Below are positions 1-7,949 of a DNA stretch of 64,000 nucleotides, piece by piece (position 1 is the first letter of the stretch; each line of letters begins with the position of its first letter). The translations under genes were made by a program, and so were the position numbers. The stretch is taken from the NCBI GenBank assembly GCA_031553765.1, contig JAVBKY010000001.1, forward strand, positions 186,001 to 250,000, written 5' to 3'. The DNA is from JAITMY01 sp031553765. GTDB lineage: Bacteria; Bacteroidota; Bacteroidia; Bacteroidales; UBA932. The notes under the pieces were generated by a model. That model saw only the letters and a program-made list of their open reading frames with translations, was not told where the DNA came from and searched no databases.

Positions 1-134
1 GGATTTCCATCGGCGTCCTTTACTTCACCTTGAATGGTACGAGCAGCAAAAGCCTGCCCCGACACTAACATGGTGAATAAAAGCAAGCCCCCCACAAGGA
101 GGGACTTGCCTAATAATAAATGCTTTCTAAGCAT
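1..134 (-). CDS. SusC/RagA-type TonB-dependent receptor, N-terminal fragment
   Basis: Only the first 44 codons are in the window; the gene runs off the left edge. The reading starts MLRKHLLLGK, followed by a hydrophobic signal peptide core (residues about 11-28) and an A-x-A-like cleavage region. The mature protein begins with RTIQGEVKDADGNP, the usual opening strand of the carboxypeptidase-regulatory-like (CarboxypepD_reg) domain at the N-terminus of SusC/RagA receptors. These proteins sit in the outer membrane and import glycans or peptides with a SusD partner. The gene follows the T9SS-exported protein on the same strand after 29 nt, so the two may be co-transcribed. The barrel is not visible, so a different protein with the same N-terminal domain is possible. 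Confidence 0.6.
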   Translation of the reverse strand, partial: MLRKHLLLGKSLLVGGLLLFTMLVSGQAFAARTIQGEVKDADGN

Positions 135-163
135 AACTATTTTTTATTTTTGAAAAATTTAAT

Positions 164-3100
164 TTATTCTTTGGCAATGCTGATAACGGCAGGATACTTT
201 TTCTCCTTAGTGTAAACCAGCACAAAGTAGTTACCACCTGCCAAGCCTTGCATATCCACTTCTGCAGCATTAGTAGTACGCAGCACCACGCCTGTTGCAC
301 TTATTACCTGAACCTTCACCACGGTTTCACCACTTGTAACATGCAGCGTACCACTCACCGGGTTAGGATAAACACCTGCACTTGCCTGATTCAACTTTTT
401 AGCATTCGTAGAGCCACCCTGTACAAGCCTAATGGTCTTAGAGCTTACAATGGTATTGTCTGCCTTTACCTTAACGTCAATAGTAGCAGTACCAAGTGAG
501 GCACCTGCAATAGGAGTTACCAAACCTGTAGCACTAACCGTAACACGTGCGCTGCTTGTACTCCAAATAACTTCCTGTGAAGCGTTGGAAGGAAGTACCA
601 CAGCTGTGAGCTGCAGCGTACCATTAGTGTAAACGGTATCGGTGGTTGAAGTGATGGAAACGCTCGTAGGATCCGCAGGAAGATTTGAGCTATCCGGATG
701 AATCATGCCAAACACCTTAAGGTCGTGCAAACGGCTACGCTGATCACCTACTGCCGGTGCAGATGAACCGGAAACAAACTTTAGCATTACGTTTGATGCA
801 TTAATTGCAATATTGCTATAGGCAGTACCGCTAACTCCACTACTATACTCTCCAACCTGTGTCCATGATACTCCGTTGTCTGTACTCTTATGCAGGGTAG
901 TATTACGGCTAGCACCTGTTGCCGATATGGAGAAGTTTACCTTAGTAACATACTGAGACAGCTGGTTTACGATAAATTCACCGGCTGTACCATCCGATCC
1001 GGGCTCATCAGCACCTACTTTTGCCAACTGCACGTAACCTACGCTCACCCCTGCTGCTGCAGGAGTGGTTTTCACATCACAAGTAGGTGATACTGTTACG
1101 TTCTTCAAGTTGGCTTGTACCTTTGCGTTCGATTTCAACTTCAAAGTAATGTCCCTTGAGAAACTTGAGAAAGTTATCACACTCTCACAAGCCGTTGCAT
1201 CACTACCCTCAGCTGTCCAATCTTGGAAATTTTCCACAATAATAGGTAGTTCCACTAGTCCCGATGCTCCTGTGCTAAATGAAATATTTACAGCGGGACA
1301 TCCCTTAGCACCAGCCGCCACAACTGCAGCAATAGCGCTATCGGGAGCAGTAATATTATAGGTAGTGCTACCTTGCAATGCAGATGCCGGAGTAAGCGTA
1401 ACTACAGCACCATTTGCTACAGCACTGGCAACTGCAACATTATTAATCTTAATAAGTGATGCATTCACAACCTGTACACTTTGATCATAGGTCAACGTAA
1501 TAGCCGTTGATGTAGCCACCTGAGCAGCACCATTAGAGGGAATGCTTGACGAAAGTACTGGCTTATCAGCCACCGGAGCATTAATCTCTAATGAGTAAAT
1601 GCTGCCGCCCCCGGTACCTGCAGAAAGACCTATTTGAATTGTTACCGGATCAAATTCCTTAAACTCATACTCAATTGTATTACATGTGTTTGAGGCTACA
1701 GTCTTAGTAGCCAAAGCCTCACCACCCAACTTACGAATAATGAAAGTACGACCACCCGAGCCGCTCACACCCGCCTTTACAAGACCACAACTTGGCAATT
1801 GAATAGTTAGGAATGATACTGGATCTTCTGGAGTTGCAACCTTATTAGTTCTAAATGCACCCGTAGTGGTCTTACTGCTACACTCAGCAGTAACTGCGTA
1901 TGTAGCATTGTAAGGAGCACCGCTCATCCATGTAGGCGCAATGTAGTTTGCATCTAGCGTGGGGATGTATGGAAATGATATGGCATCAGTAGCAGTGGTG
2001 AATGTCCACTTAACGCTATCGGCAAGTTCATTGCCCGACATGTCTATAATAGCTTCCTTAGGAATAACAACTGAGTACGTGCGCAAAGGCATAATGGCAG
2101 TATCTTTCAGCGTAAGAGTATTACCACTGAGGGTATATCCTACCGAACCTCCATTAACTGTGATAGAGTATCCTGCAACCTTCTGAACATTCTCTGAGAA
2201 GGTAATCTTTATGGGCTTTATGGGAGCCGAAGATCCTTCGGGTTCCTTAGCGGTTACAGTGGGAGCAGTACCATCAATGGTAAACGACCACGATGCGTCT
2301 GCCGTGGTGGGATTATTGGCAGCATCCGTTACCGCACCGGCCTTAACAGTAAAAGTGTAGGTTGAACCACCTCTAAAGTTAACAGCATAGATTTGCAGCG
2401 CCGTGTCTTGACGAACCTTGACGCTATCAATCTCAACCTCCTGATTATTGCAGGTCACCAAAGGAGTAACAGCACCTAACTTAATAGGCTTGTCATAGCC
2501 AACAGATACAACTATGCCCGAAGACACCACATCGGTAGCGCCATTTGCCGGAGTGTATGTCAATGCCACAGGAGCAGAGGGAGCATCAACCACCACCTGC
2601 AAGGGAACCTTAACTGTGGTAGCACCAACGCTGGCAACTAAAAGCGTATCCTTAAATGTTCCAACAGCGCTAACATCTACCGTCAGAGCAACATTCCTAC
2701 CATTGGCCGATACTGCATCTGCCTTAGCAATGGTAGCAGTAGCCACGCTGAACTTTCCATTACCACCCGCTTGAATAGACAATGTAACATCGCCGGTAAG
2801 GTTAGCACCCTTGATATTTAAAGCCCTGTTGGCGGAGTCAATAGCAACGCCTTGAACTGTTGACATCGTAGTAAGAGATGTGGGAGATGCTGTTACAGCA
2901 GGACCTGCAGCTGGACCCGCCGTGAATTGAATCCCTGTTACATATACACTTCCCGTTACCGTCACACATCCCTCTGCCACAGATGGAGATGTTATAATAA
3001 TATCAATGGGACCATTGCTACCATTGTAATCAATATCGAATGTTTTTTCGGTGCACGATGCCCCCCCCTTCACGGTACAATTATCTGACACACCTCCACT

Positions 3101-3481
3101 TTTTACAACAACAGACGGTTGACTAGTGGTTATTATCAATCCACGACCAGCTGTTCCATTACTCACCTTAATGGTCAACTGTCCACAATGTGGTAGCCGA
3201 TATGATAAAACACGTCCACCACTCATATTAGGACCATCCGTTGTTTTAGTTGAAGGATCACTAAATGTGTAACAATCCGATTTTGCAGTAAGCCCGGGTT
3301 CATTACCTGCTGTCCATCCACCCCAACCACCCGCCTCCGGAGTAGTTCGCACACCCGCAAAATTATCCAGGTTAATCGGATAAGTCCCCGAATACGTTGA
3401 TGTAATTGTTGTCGCCGCCATCACCTGCCCTCCCCACAGCATCACCGTGGCTAAGGCAATCAAAGAAAAGATCTTTTTCAT
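164..3481 (-). CDS. T9SS-exported multidomain Ig-like protein with C-terminal sorting domain
   Basis: 1105 aa. Signal peptide at residues 1-22 (MKKIFSLIALATVMLWGGQ, cleavage after VMA). Residues about 25-190 and about 500-640 look like copies of one module (each has L-P-x-C-G, a Gly-Arg turn and a later Cys). Between and after them are at least three SbsA/Big_5-type Ig domains, with the 'P..GA..V..S..I.V.Y...' and 'YTFTV...A..D..NN' patterns, at about 300-500 and 645-745. A Big_2-like domain lies at about 955-1035. The end (YPNPVSGTLHV, then G-G-N-Y-F-V and a basic tail) is a type A T9SS C-terminal domain, so the protein should be exported through the Por secretin and attached to or released from the cell surface. 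It has no enzyme motif; an adhesin or scaffold role is inference. The 5' UTR contains a perfect 16-bp hairpin. Confidence 0.8.
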   Translation of the reverse strand: MKKIFSLIALATVMLWGGQVMAATTITSTYSGTYPINLDNFAGVRTTPEAGGWGGWTAGNEPGLTAKSDCYTFSDPSTKTTDGPNMSGGRVLSYRLPHCGQLTIKVSNGTAGRGLIITTSQPSVVVKSGGVSDNCTVKGGASCTEKTFDIDYNGSNGPIDIIITSPSVAEGCVTVTGSVYVTGIQFTAGPAAGPAVTASPTSLTTMSTVQGVAIDSANRALNIKGANLTGDVTLSIQAGGNGKFSVATATIAKADAVSANGRNVALTVDVSAVGTFKDTLLVASVGATTVKVPLQVVVDAPSAPVALTYTPANGATDVVSSGIVVSVGYDKPIKLGAVTPLVTCNNQEVEIDSVKVRQDTALQIYAVNFRGGSTYTFTVKAGAVTDAANNPTTADASWSFTIDGTAPTVTAKEPEGSSAPIKPIKITFSENVQKVAGYSITVNGGSVGYTLSGNTLTLKDTAIMPLRTYSVVIPKEAIIDMSGNELADSVKWTFTTATDAISFPYIPTLDANYIAPTWMSGAPYNATYAVTAECSSKTTTGAFRTNKVATPEDPVSFLTIQLPSCGLVKAGVSGSGGRTFIIRKLGGEALATKTVASNTCNTIEYEFKEFDPVTIQIGLSAGTGGGSIYSLEINAPVADKPVLSSSIPSNGAAQVATSTAITLTYDQSVQVVNASLIKINNVAVASAVANGAVVTLTPASALQGSTTYNITAPDSAIAAVVAAGAKGCPAVNISFSTGASGLVELPIIVENFQDWTAEGSDATACESVITFSSFSRDITLKLKSNAKVQANLKNVTVSPTCDVKTTPAAAGVSVGYVQLAKVGADEPGSDGTAGEFIVNQLSQYVTKVNFSISATGASRNTTLHKSTDNGVSWTQVGEYSSGVSGTAYSNIAINASNVMLKFVSGSSAPAVGDQRSRLHDLKVFGMIHPDSSNLPADPTSVSITSTTDTVYTNGTLQLTAVVLPSNASQEVIWSTSSARVTVSATGLVTPIAGASLGTATIDVKVKADNTIVSSKTIRLVQGGSTNAKKLNQASAGVYPNPVSGTLHVTSGETVVKVQVISATGVVLRTTNAAEVDMQGLAGGNYFVLVYTKEKKYPAVISIAKE

Positions 3482-3541
3482 GTTTTTGTTTTTTGTTGGG
3501 TTTATAAAAAATTAATTGTTGAATTTTTCAAACATCAAAAT

Positions 3542-3579
3542 CGTGTGCGTACACGAAGAGTTTTTCGTGTACGCACACG
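3542..3579 (-). promoter_or_regulatory. Perfect 16-bp inverted repeat in the 5' UTR of the T9SS protein gene
   Basis: Arms CGTGTGCGTACACGAA (3542-3557) and its exact complement (3564-3579) flank a 6-nt loop. It lies between the predicted transcription start (near 3586) and the start codon at 3481, so the mRNA would begin with this hairpin almost at its 5' end. It could be a stability hairpin or a protein-binding operator. There is no U-tract, so an ordinary terminator is unlikely. Confidence 0.7.
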
Positions 3580-3591
3580 GTACAACAAATG

Positions 3592-3599
3592 CAAAGGTA
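3592..3599 (-). promoter_or_regulatory. Bacteroidota -7 element, T9SS protein gene
   Basis: TACCTTTG on the minus strand, matching TAnnTTTG. No well-spaced TTTG lies upstream. It implies a leader of roughly 105 nt. Confidence 0.5.
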
Positions 3600-3923
3600 A
3601 TACAAATATTCGTGAGAGGGTTAAAATTAACAGATAAAACTAACTCAATAATTGTATTATTTTCATTATCAATTAATTACAATTAAAAATTTAACATTGT
3701 TTTTTTACGAAATATAAATAAAAACACATAAAAACAAACTAACGCATTGAAAAAAAACACCTTACACTATTTATTATTGAAAAAAAACGATTATATATTC
3801 ATTATAAGTTAATTATAACTTTCTTATTGTAAATACTACAATAAGAAAAAAGGTGGGTAAATACAAAAAGAAAAAGGAAATTAAAGCGTGTACACACAAT
3901 TGCTGCAAAAATGCAATAAAAAA

Positions 3924-3985
3924 GTCCACCAACCGTACAAATCAGACGAATGCAGTAATTCGTTTGATTTGTACGGTTGGTGGAC
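3924..3985 (-). terminator. Long Rho-independent terminator after the fadL-like gene
   Basis: 27-nt arms (3924-3950 and 3959-3985) match at 26 of 27 positions, the exception forming G-U. On the minus strand the stem is followed by six T. It begins 23 nt after the stop codon of the FadL-like gene. The stem is much longer than needed for termination. Confidence 0.85.
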
Positions 3986-4007
3986 AAAAAAGTGCTATGG
4001 CAGCTTA

Positions 4008-5348
4008 TTAGAACGTCAAGTCAACTCCAAATGCTAAAGCAATGGTGTGACGACCGTAGGTAGTATTGTAGTTCAAGGTTGGCAATCCCGTAATAGCAGT
4101 GGTTTGTGCAACCGTGCGATCTTCGTTTTTGGTATACAAGCCGGCAAGGTTCAGCTTTACCCTATCGTTGAACTTGTAGGCACCACCAAACCCAATGGTG
4201 TGGTTAGACAGCGCTTGTGTAAGGTCGCTTTCATACTTATCCGCTACGTTGTACTTGGTAAATTGGTAGCCGGCACTAACAAACAACTTCTCCGTAAGAC
4301 CATACTCCGCACCAACACCAACCTCCCAAGTATTTCCAGTAACATAGGGAGAGCGCGCTGCACCATAGTCAGCATCCTTATCAAAGTAGTAGGTAAAGGT
4401 ACCCGATAGGCGCAGGCGAGGCAGCAGCATGTAGTCCGCTCCGGCCGACAACACAGCAGGCAAGTCGCTACGAGTTTCCGCTCTATCGGGGAACATCGAC
4501 ATTACATCCTTTTTAGTGTCGTTCGTAAGCACAATCTTAGTCTTAAATTCGTACCTAACACCAATATTCAACTTCTCGTGGTGAAAGTTGAAGCCCAATA
4601 TGGGAGTCCAACCTGTACCGTGCTGGCTGGCATCTAAGGACAAGTCCTGCGTAGCACCAGCCACAGTTCCTGCTTGGGCGGCAAGAGCAGCATAGTGCGT
4701 ATTCGCATTTACCATTGCTCCACCGGCTCCTGTATTGAACTGAATGTTGTTCATGTAGCCGTCATAAGAATTGCGCGCATCTACATAGCGAACACCTACC
4801 GCAACCGAAAACATGTCGTTGATTTTGTATGCGGCATTAGCCTGAAAACCGTAATAAATAGAAGAACCCTCCACCCTTGTATCCATGCTGTATGCCGTAG
4901 CTCCCGCCATTTGCGCAATGGTTGAAATGGGAACTTCAAGCATGGCCAATCCATCTTTAAATATGGAAGCACCACCACCACCAATTGGATTAAATCCAAG
5001 TGAAAAAGCCCAGTTACTTGTTTTGTACGCGGCATAAATACCCGGAAAAATAGGAGAGAAAACCTTGCCCTCATAGTTACCCTTAGCATCACCCATCTGT
5101 AAGGGAGCATAGTCGCAGGAAATATCACGGGTTTGCCAAGGAATTTGGTTGTTGAGCGAAATAGTAAAGCCATCGTTAAACAACGCCATACCTGCTGGGT
5201 TATAGAAAATAGCATCGGCCTCGGTACTACCCGTACGCGACATCATGCGCACGTATTCTGCGCTTTGGTTACCATTATGCTGCAAGCCTCCGGCAAATGC
5301 GGTCAAGCCAAGCGTAGCAAAAGCAAATGAAAGAATGATTTTTTTCAT
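4008..5348 (-). CDS. OmpP1/FadL family outer-membrane transporter
   Basis: 446 aa with a signal peptide (MKKIILSFAFATLGLTAFA). Near the mature N-terminus is the family signature A-D-A-I-F-Y-N-P-A-G-M-A (residues about 44-55), as in FadL and toluene porins, where the N-terminal hatch plugs the barrel. The rest alternates short amphipathic strands and ends in a C-terminal aromatic (VDLTF), as expected of a 14-stranded barrel. The length equals that of E. coli FadL (446 aa with signal). Such proteins move hydrophobic compounds such as long-chain fatty acids across the outer membrane; the substrate cannot be read from the sequence. It is monocistronic, with a strong terminator downstream. Confidence 0.85.
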   Translation of the reverse strand: MKKIILSFAFATLGLTAFAGGLQHNGNQSAEYVRMMSRTGSTEADAIFYNPAGMALFNDGFTISLNNQIPWQTRDISCDYAPLQMGDAKGNYEGKVFSPIFPGIYAAYKTSNWAFSLGFNPIGGGGASIFKDGLAMLEVPISTIAQMAGATAYSMDTRVEGSSIYYGFQANAAYKINDMFSVAVGVRYVDARNSYDGYMNNIQFNTGAGGAMVNANTHYAALAAQAGTVAGATQDLSLDASQHGTGWTPILGFNFHHEKLNIGVRYEFKTKIVLTNDTKKDVMSMFPDRAETRSDLPAVLSAGADYMLLPRLRLSGTFTYYFDKDADYGAARSPYVTGNTWEVGVGAEYGLTEKLFVSAGYQFTKYNVADKYESDLTQALSNHTIGFGGAYKFNDRVKLNLAGLYTKNEDRTVAQTTAITGLPTLNYNTTYGRHTIALAFGVDLTF

Positions 5349-5838
5349 GTAAATAAAAATTGGTTTGTTATTTTTTTAGATTGATTATAAATGATGCTGA
5401 TGTCCTACGGACAAGGTCAAACTCGTGAGCCAACTTTCTATTGATATCAATGCCCTATGGGCAAGCACACGTTGTTCGCCAGGACAACAACATCAATAGG
5501 AGGTGTATATGAAGAAATATAACTTTACCCGTCGGGCATTTACCACCTGCACAAGCTATAGTAATGCTGTGTAGGCCACGAAAGAAAAGTAAAATATCAA
5601 ATACGGAGGTTGCGCGTTTGCGTGCCCTTACACTTGAGCAACGACTGCGAGGCGCGATAGGAAAGCGTAATAATAGCAGGATAGGTATGGTAGGCCACCT
5701 TTACCGCTTCCAACTTCGAGAGAATATCTCGAAGAGTGGTAAATAGCTCGCTAAGCTTGCGACGAAACCAGTTTTTTAGGAATACATTGTAGGTAACAAT
5801 CACCAAGCGTACTCTTCCCAACCTTTTGTTCATGGCCG
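5349..5838. other. Spacer upstream of the fadL-like gene with small hairpins
   Basis: Contains two 13-nt perfect hairpins with 3-nt loops, TGTCCTACGGACA (5401-5413) and TGCCCTATGGGCA (5451-5463), and a doubtful minus-strand ORF (5597-5833). I see no recognisable -7 element for the fadL-like gene. Confidence 0.4.
5597..5833 (-). CDS. Doubtful small ORF, 78 aa, unknown function
   Basis: I do not recognise this product. It is basic (start MNKRLGRVRLVIVTYNVFLK), with no signal peptide or clear domain. The reason to list it is upstream: on the minus strand ATTG (5869-5866), 19 nt and TACCTTTG (5846-5839) form a near-perfect Bacteroidota promoter, and the ATG follows the -7 box after five bases, an arrangement seen at other genes in this window. 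It could equally be a noncoding RNA from the same promoter, or a gene remnant. A longer 205-aa reading in the same frame uses a start upstream of the promoter and is not credible. Confidence 0.25.
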   Translation of the reverse strand: MNKRLGRVRLVIVTYNVFLKNWFRRKLSELFTTLRDILSKLEAVKVAYHTYPAIITLSYRASQSLLKCKGTQTRNLRI

Positions 5839-5869
5839 CAAAGGTAAGCCACAAATTTTTTATTACAAT
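5839..5869 (-). promoter_or_regulatory. Bacteroidota promoter pointing into the 5597-5833 region
   Basis: ATTG-N19-TACCTTTG on the minus strand. Spacing and boxes match the best promoters in the window (SRP RNA, rpsU, upp). Confidence 0.5.
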
Positions 5870-5953
5870 ATTTTTAGCTGAAAAACCGCACCAAAATAGT
5901 ATCAAACAATTAAAAATCAGCCAATAAAATACAGATAAAACCAAAAGTATATC

Positions 5954-5984
5954 TTTGTAGGATTTATAAAAATAGCTACCTTTA
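5954..5984 (+). promoter_or_regulatory. Promoter of tatA-tatC
   Basis: TTTG (5954-5957), 19 nt, TACCTTTA (5977-5984), ending 21 nt before the tatA ATG. An alternative -7 box, TATCTTTG (5950-5957), overlaps the TTTG. Confidence 0.55.
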
Positions 5985-6005
5985 TTGCCACAAATAATAT
6001 ATAAA

Positions 6006-6230
6006 ATGGAAAACGGCATCACTCTTCTTGGTATACTCGGCCCCATCGGTACCGGCGAAATTATCCTTATCGCACTTGTGGTACTCTTGATATTTGGAGG
6101 AAAAAAAATACCCGAACTCATGCGCGGGCTTGGCAAGGGCGTACGTAACTTTAAGGACGGGATGAAGGATATGGAGGATGAGATAAAAAAAGGAGCTGAC
6201 AACGGGGATAGCAAAAAGGAAGAAAAATAG
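6006..6230 (+). CDS. tatA: Sec-independent protein translocase TatA
   Basis: 74 aa. A single N-terminal membrane helix (about residues 11-28) is followed by the Phe-Gly hinge (L-I-F-G-G-K-K-I-P-E-L), an amphipathic helix with the typical G-L-G-K-G-V-R-N-F-K-D-G pattern, and a charged tail. TatA oligomers form the pore for folded, twin-arginine proteins. I start at the ATG at 6006; a TTG seven codons upstream lies at the predicted transcription start and would place polar residues before the helix. tatC follows after 4 nt. No separate tatB is visible, the usual two-component arrangement in this phylum. A plausible substrate in this window is the DUF362 protein at 38480-39412. Confidence 0.92.
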   Translation: MENGITLLGILGPIGTGEIILIALVVLLIFGGKKIPELMRGLGKGVRNFKDGMKDMEDEIKKGADNGDSKKEEK

Positions 6231-6234
6231 CCTT

Positions 6235-7062
6235 ATGGCAGAGTTGCAAAGTGAAGATAACGCTACCCCTCAAGAGCGAGAGTTGACATTTTGGGAGCAT
6301 CTGGAATCACTACGCTGGGTTCTTCTACGTTCACTCATTGCCGTAGTGGTGTGCATGCTGCTGGTGTTTGCCAATAAGGAGTTGCTTACCCGCTTTATTT
6401 TTGCACCTCAGAACTCCGACTTCATTATCTATCGTGGACTTTGCCACTTGGCCAATGTCACCAACTTTTCCGCACTCTGTCCTGAATCTTTCTCCGTAGA
6501 GCTGCTCAACACCCAACTCACCGCTCCATTTTTTACCCACATGACAGCATCCCTGTATGTGGGTTTACTACTGGCAGCACCCATTGTACTTATTTTCCTT
6601 TGGCAATTTGTAGCTCCGGCTCTGTATCCCCGCGAACGTAAAATGGGAGTGCCGCTTATTGCCTCCTGCATTGTACTTTTTGCAACAGGAGTAGCCATCG
6701 GTTACCTGCTTATATTTCCGCTGGCATTCCGCTTTCTAGGCACCTACCAGTTTGGAGCAAATGTAGTCAATCGAATTGACCTCAGCTCCTACATGAGCAT
6801 ATTTTACACCACCCTACTCTCCATGGGCGTGGTGTTCGAGATGCCTATATTGGCCTACGCGCTCTCACGCATAGGTATAATTTCGAAAGAAATGCTTAAG
6901 CAATATCGTAAGTACGCCATTGTCATTATTCTCATCATTGGCGCCATCATCACGCCCACCTCCGACCCCTTTACACTCATGCTGGTAAGCGTCCCCATGT
7001 ACCTATTGTATATGCTGAGCATTAAGGTTGCAAAGTCGAAGCACAAAAGCGAGAAAGGCTAA
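6235..7062 (+). CDS. tatC: Sec-independent protein translocase TatC
   Basis: 275 aa. The N-terminal segment contains F-W-E-H-L-E-S-L-R, the conserved TatC motif whose Glu contacts the twin-arginine signal. Six hydrophobic segments follow, with the family-typical P-x-L-Y-P-R-E-R-K and 'ITPTSDPFT' (end of TM5/start of TM6) patterns. The loop at about residues 60-85 carries extra cysteines and is longer than in E. coli TatC, a common feature in Bacteroidota. TatC is the receptor of the Tat complex in the inner membrane. The gene is coupled to tatA. Confidence 0.95.
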   Translation: MAELQSEDNATPQERELTFWEHLESLRWVLLRSLIAVVVCMLLVFANKELLTRFIFAPQNSDFIIYRGLCHLANVTNFSALCPESFSVELLNTQLTAPFFTHMTASLYVGLLLAAPIVLIFLWQFVAPALYPRERKMGVPLIASCIVLFATGVAIGYLLIFPLAFRFLGTYQFGANVVNRIDLSSYMSIFYTTLLSMGVVFEMPILAYALSRIGIISKEMLKQYRKYAIVIILIIGAIITPTSDPFTLMLVSVPMYLLYMLSIKVAKSKHKSEKG

Positions 7063-7063
7063 G

Positions 7064-7765
7064 CTACTCTTTCCACAGCAACCTCTCCTCATAGTGCTCC
7101 ACCAGCTCACCATACCTCTTTACAAAGTCGGCAAAACAAGGCGCGGAAAAAAACTTGAGCCTTAGGCTTACACCACGCAAAATATCATAGTAGTACAGGT
7201 TACACTTGCGTCGCATATCAAGCAGGCGTACATACACAGGCTCCACATCCCCCTCTTGCTTATAGGCTGCTATCAGCGTATCAAAATCATCAAGGTTATT
7301 CCCCAACTCCCGCATTATTCCACCCAATCCCAGCCTTTCTATATCCGGTCTGTATTTGCCTCGTAAATCAACCAGAAATTTTAAAATAAACTCATGCTCT
7401 TTACCATGTGGTAAACGAGTGTATTTTGTACACCCATCAGTAACCTTCTTCAAGCGCCTGCCTGCCCTTCTTTCTCTTCTTTTCGTACTACTTATGGCTT
7501 GCTCCACCATGAGCACTCCCTGCATAAATGTTTCATGCCTCTTACAATCGGCATGCACAATATGCTCCGATATAGAATCATCCGGTAGCTGCGCTAAAAA
7601 ATCAGAGGTTGACAAGTAACTCTGAAGAAAAAGAGCATGTAACCTTCGCAGTCTAATGGAGTATGAAGTCAGCCCCTCCATCAACACTTTGAAGTCAGCA
7701 AAGAAGTCATTCCAATCGCTATTACGTAGCGCGCGAGGATCAATATATCGGAATTGTATTCCCAT
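7064..7765 (-). CDS. DUF6261-like protein, function unknown
   Basis: 233 aa, mostly alpha-helical and charged, with no signal peptide or membrane segment. The pattern R-x-x-T/F-x-x-G-V near residue 80, a stretch of basic residues (KRRERRAGRRLKKV, about 105-118), then a helix with D-I-E-R-L-G-L-G and N-N-x-x-D-F-D-T-L, resembles the Bacteroidota family DUF6261 as I remember it. The function of that family is unknown. The stop codon faces tatC with only 1 nt between them (convergent). A TACCTTTA -7 element lies 22-29 nt before the ATG. The family assignment needs a profile search. Confidence 0.5.
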   Translation of the reverse strand: MGIQFRYIDPRALRNSDWNDFFADFKVLMEGLTSYSIRLRRLHALFLQSYLSTSDFLAQLPDDSISEHIVHADCKRHETFMQGVLMVEQAISSTKRRERRAGRRLKKVTDGCTKYTRLPHGKEHEFILKFLVDLRGKYRPDIERLGLGGIMRELGNNLDDFDTLIAAYKQEGDVEPVYVRLLDMRRKCNLYYYDILRGVSLRLKFFSAPCFADFVKRYGELVEHYEERLLWKE

Positions 7766-7786
7766 AAATGATATAACTAATATCTG

Positions 7787-7794
7787 TAAAGGTA
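7787..7794 (-). promoter_or_regulatory. -7 element of the DUF6261-like gene
   Basis: TACCTTTA on the minus strand, 22 nt from the start codon. No TTTG at the usual spacing. Confidence 0.4.
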
Positions 7795-7893
7795 TGACAG
7801 TTTCTCACCTTTTACACCATAAACAACCGTCATTAAGTAAAAATTTTTATGCTCATTCGTAAAAATTTTATTTTTACAAAGTATCAAAAAAAC

Positions 7894-7927
7894 AAAATGC
7901 CGTCCCATTTTCATGGAACGGCATTTT
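7894..7927 (-). terminator. Terminator of the rpoBC operon
   Basis: Arms AAAATGCCGTCCCAT (7894-7908) and CATGGAACGGCATTTT (7912-7927) pair with one mismatch. The A-rich and T-rich flanks make it usable on both strands. It starts 22 nt after the rpoC stop. Confidence 0.8.
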
Positions 7928-7949
7928 CTACATATTATAATTATCTCAT

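Larger units (their letters stand above)
3482..4007. other. 526-bp AT-rich spacer: promoter, leader hairpin, terminator
   Basis: There is no convincing gene here. From left to right it holds the leader and a perfect inverted repeat (3542-3579) of the T9SS protein gene, its -7 element (3592-3599), about 300 bp of very AT-rich sequence with no pattern I can name, and the long terminator of the fadL-like gene (3924-3985). Confidence 0.7.

Noticed and set aside
3802..3987. 61-aa reading frame in the minus strand
   Set aside because: It covers the long terminator and low-complexity AT sequence; no family pattern.
5597..6214. 205-aa frame crossing the tatA promoter and start
   Set aside because: It overlaps tatA in antisense and starts upstream of the best minus-strand promoter.
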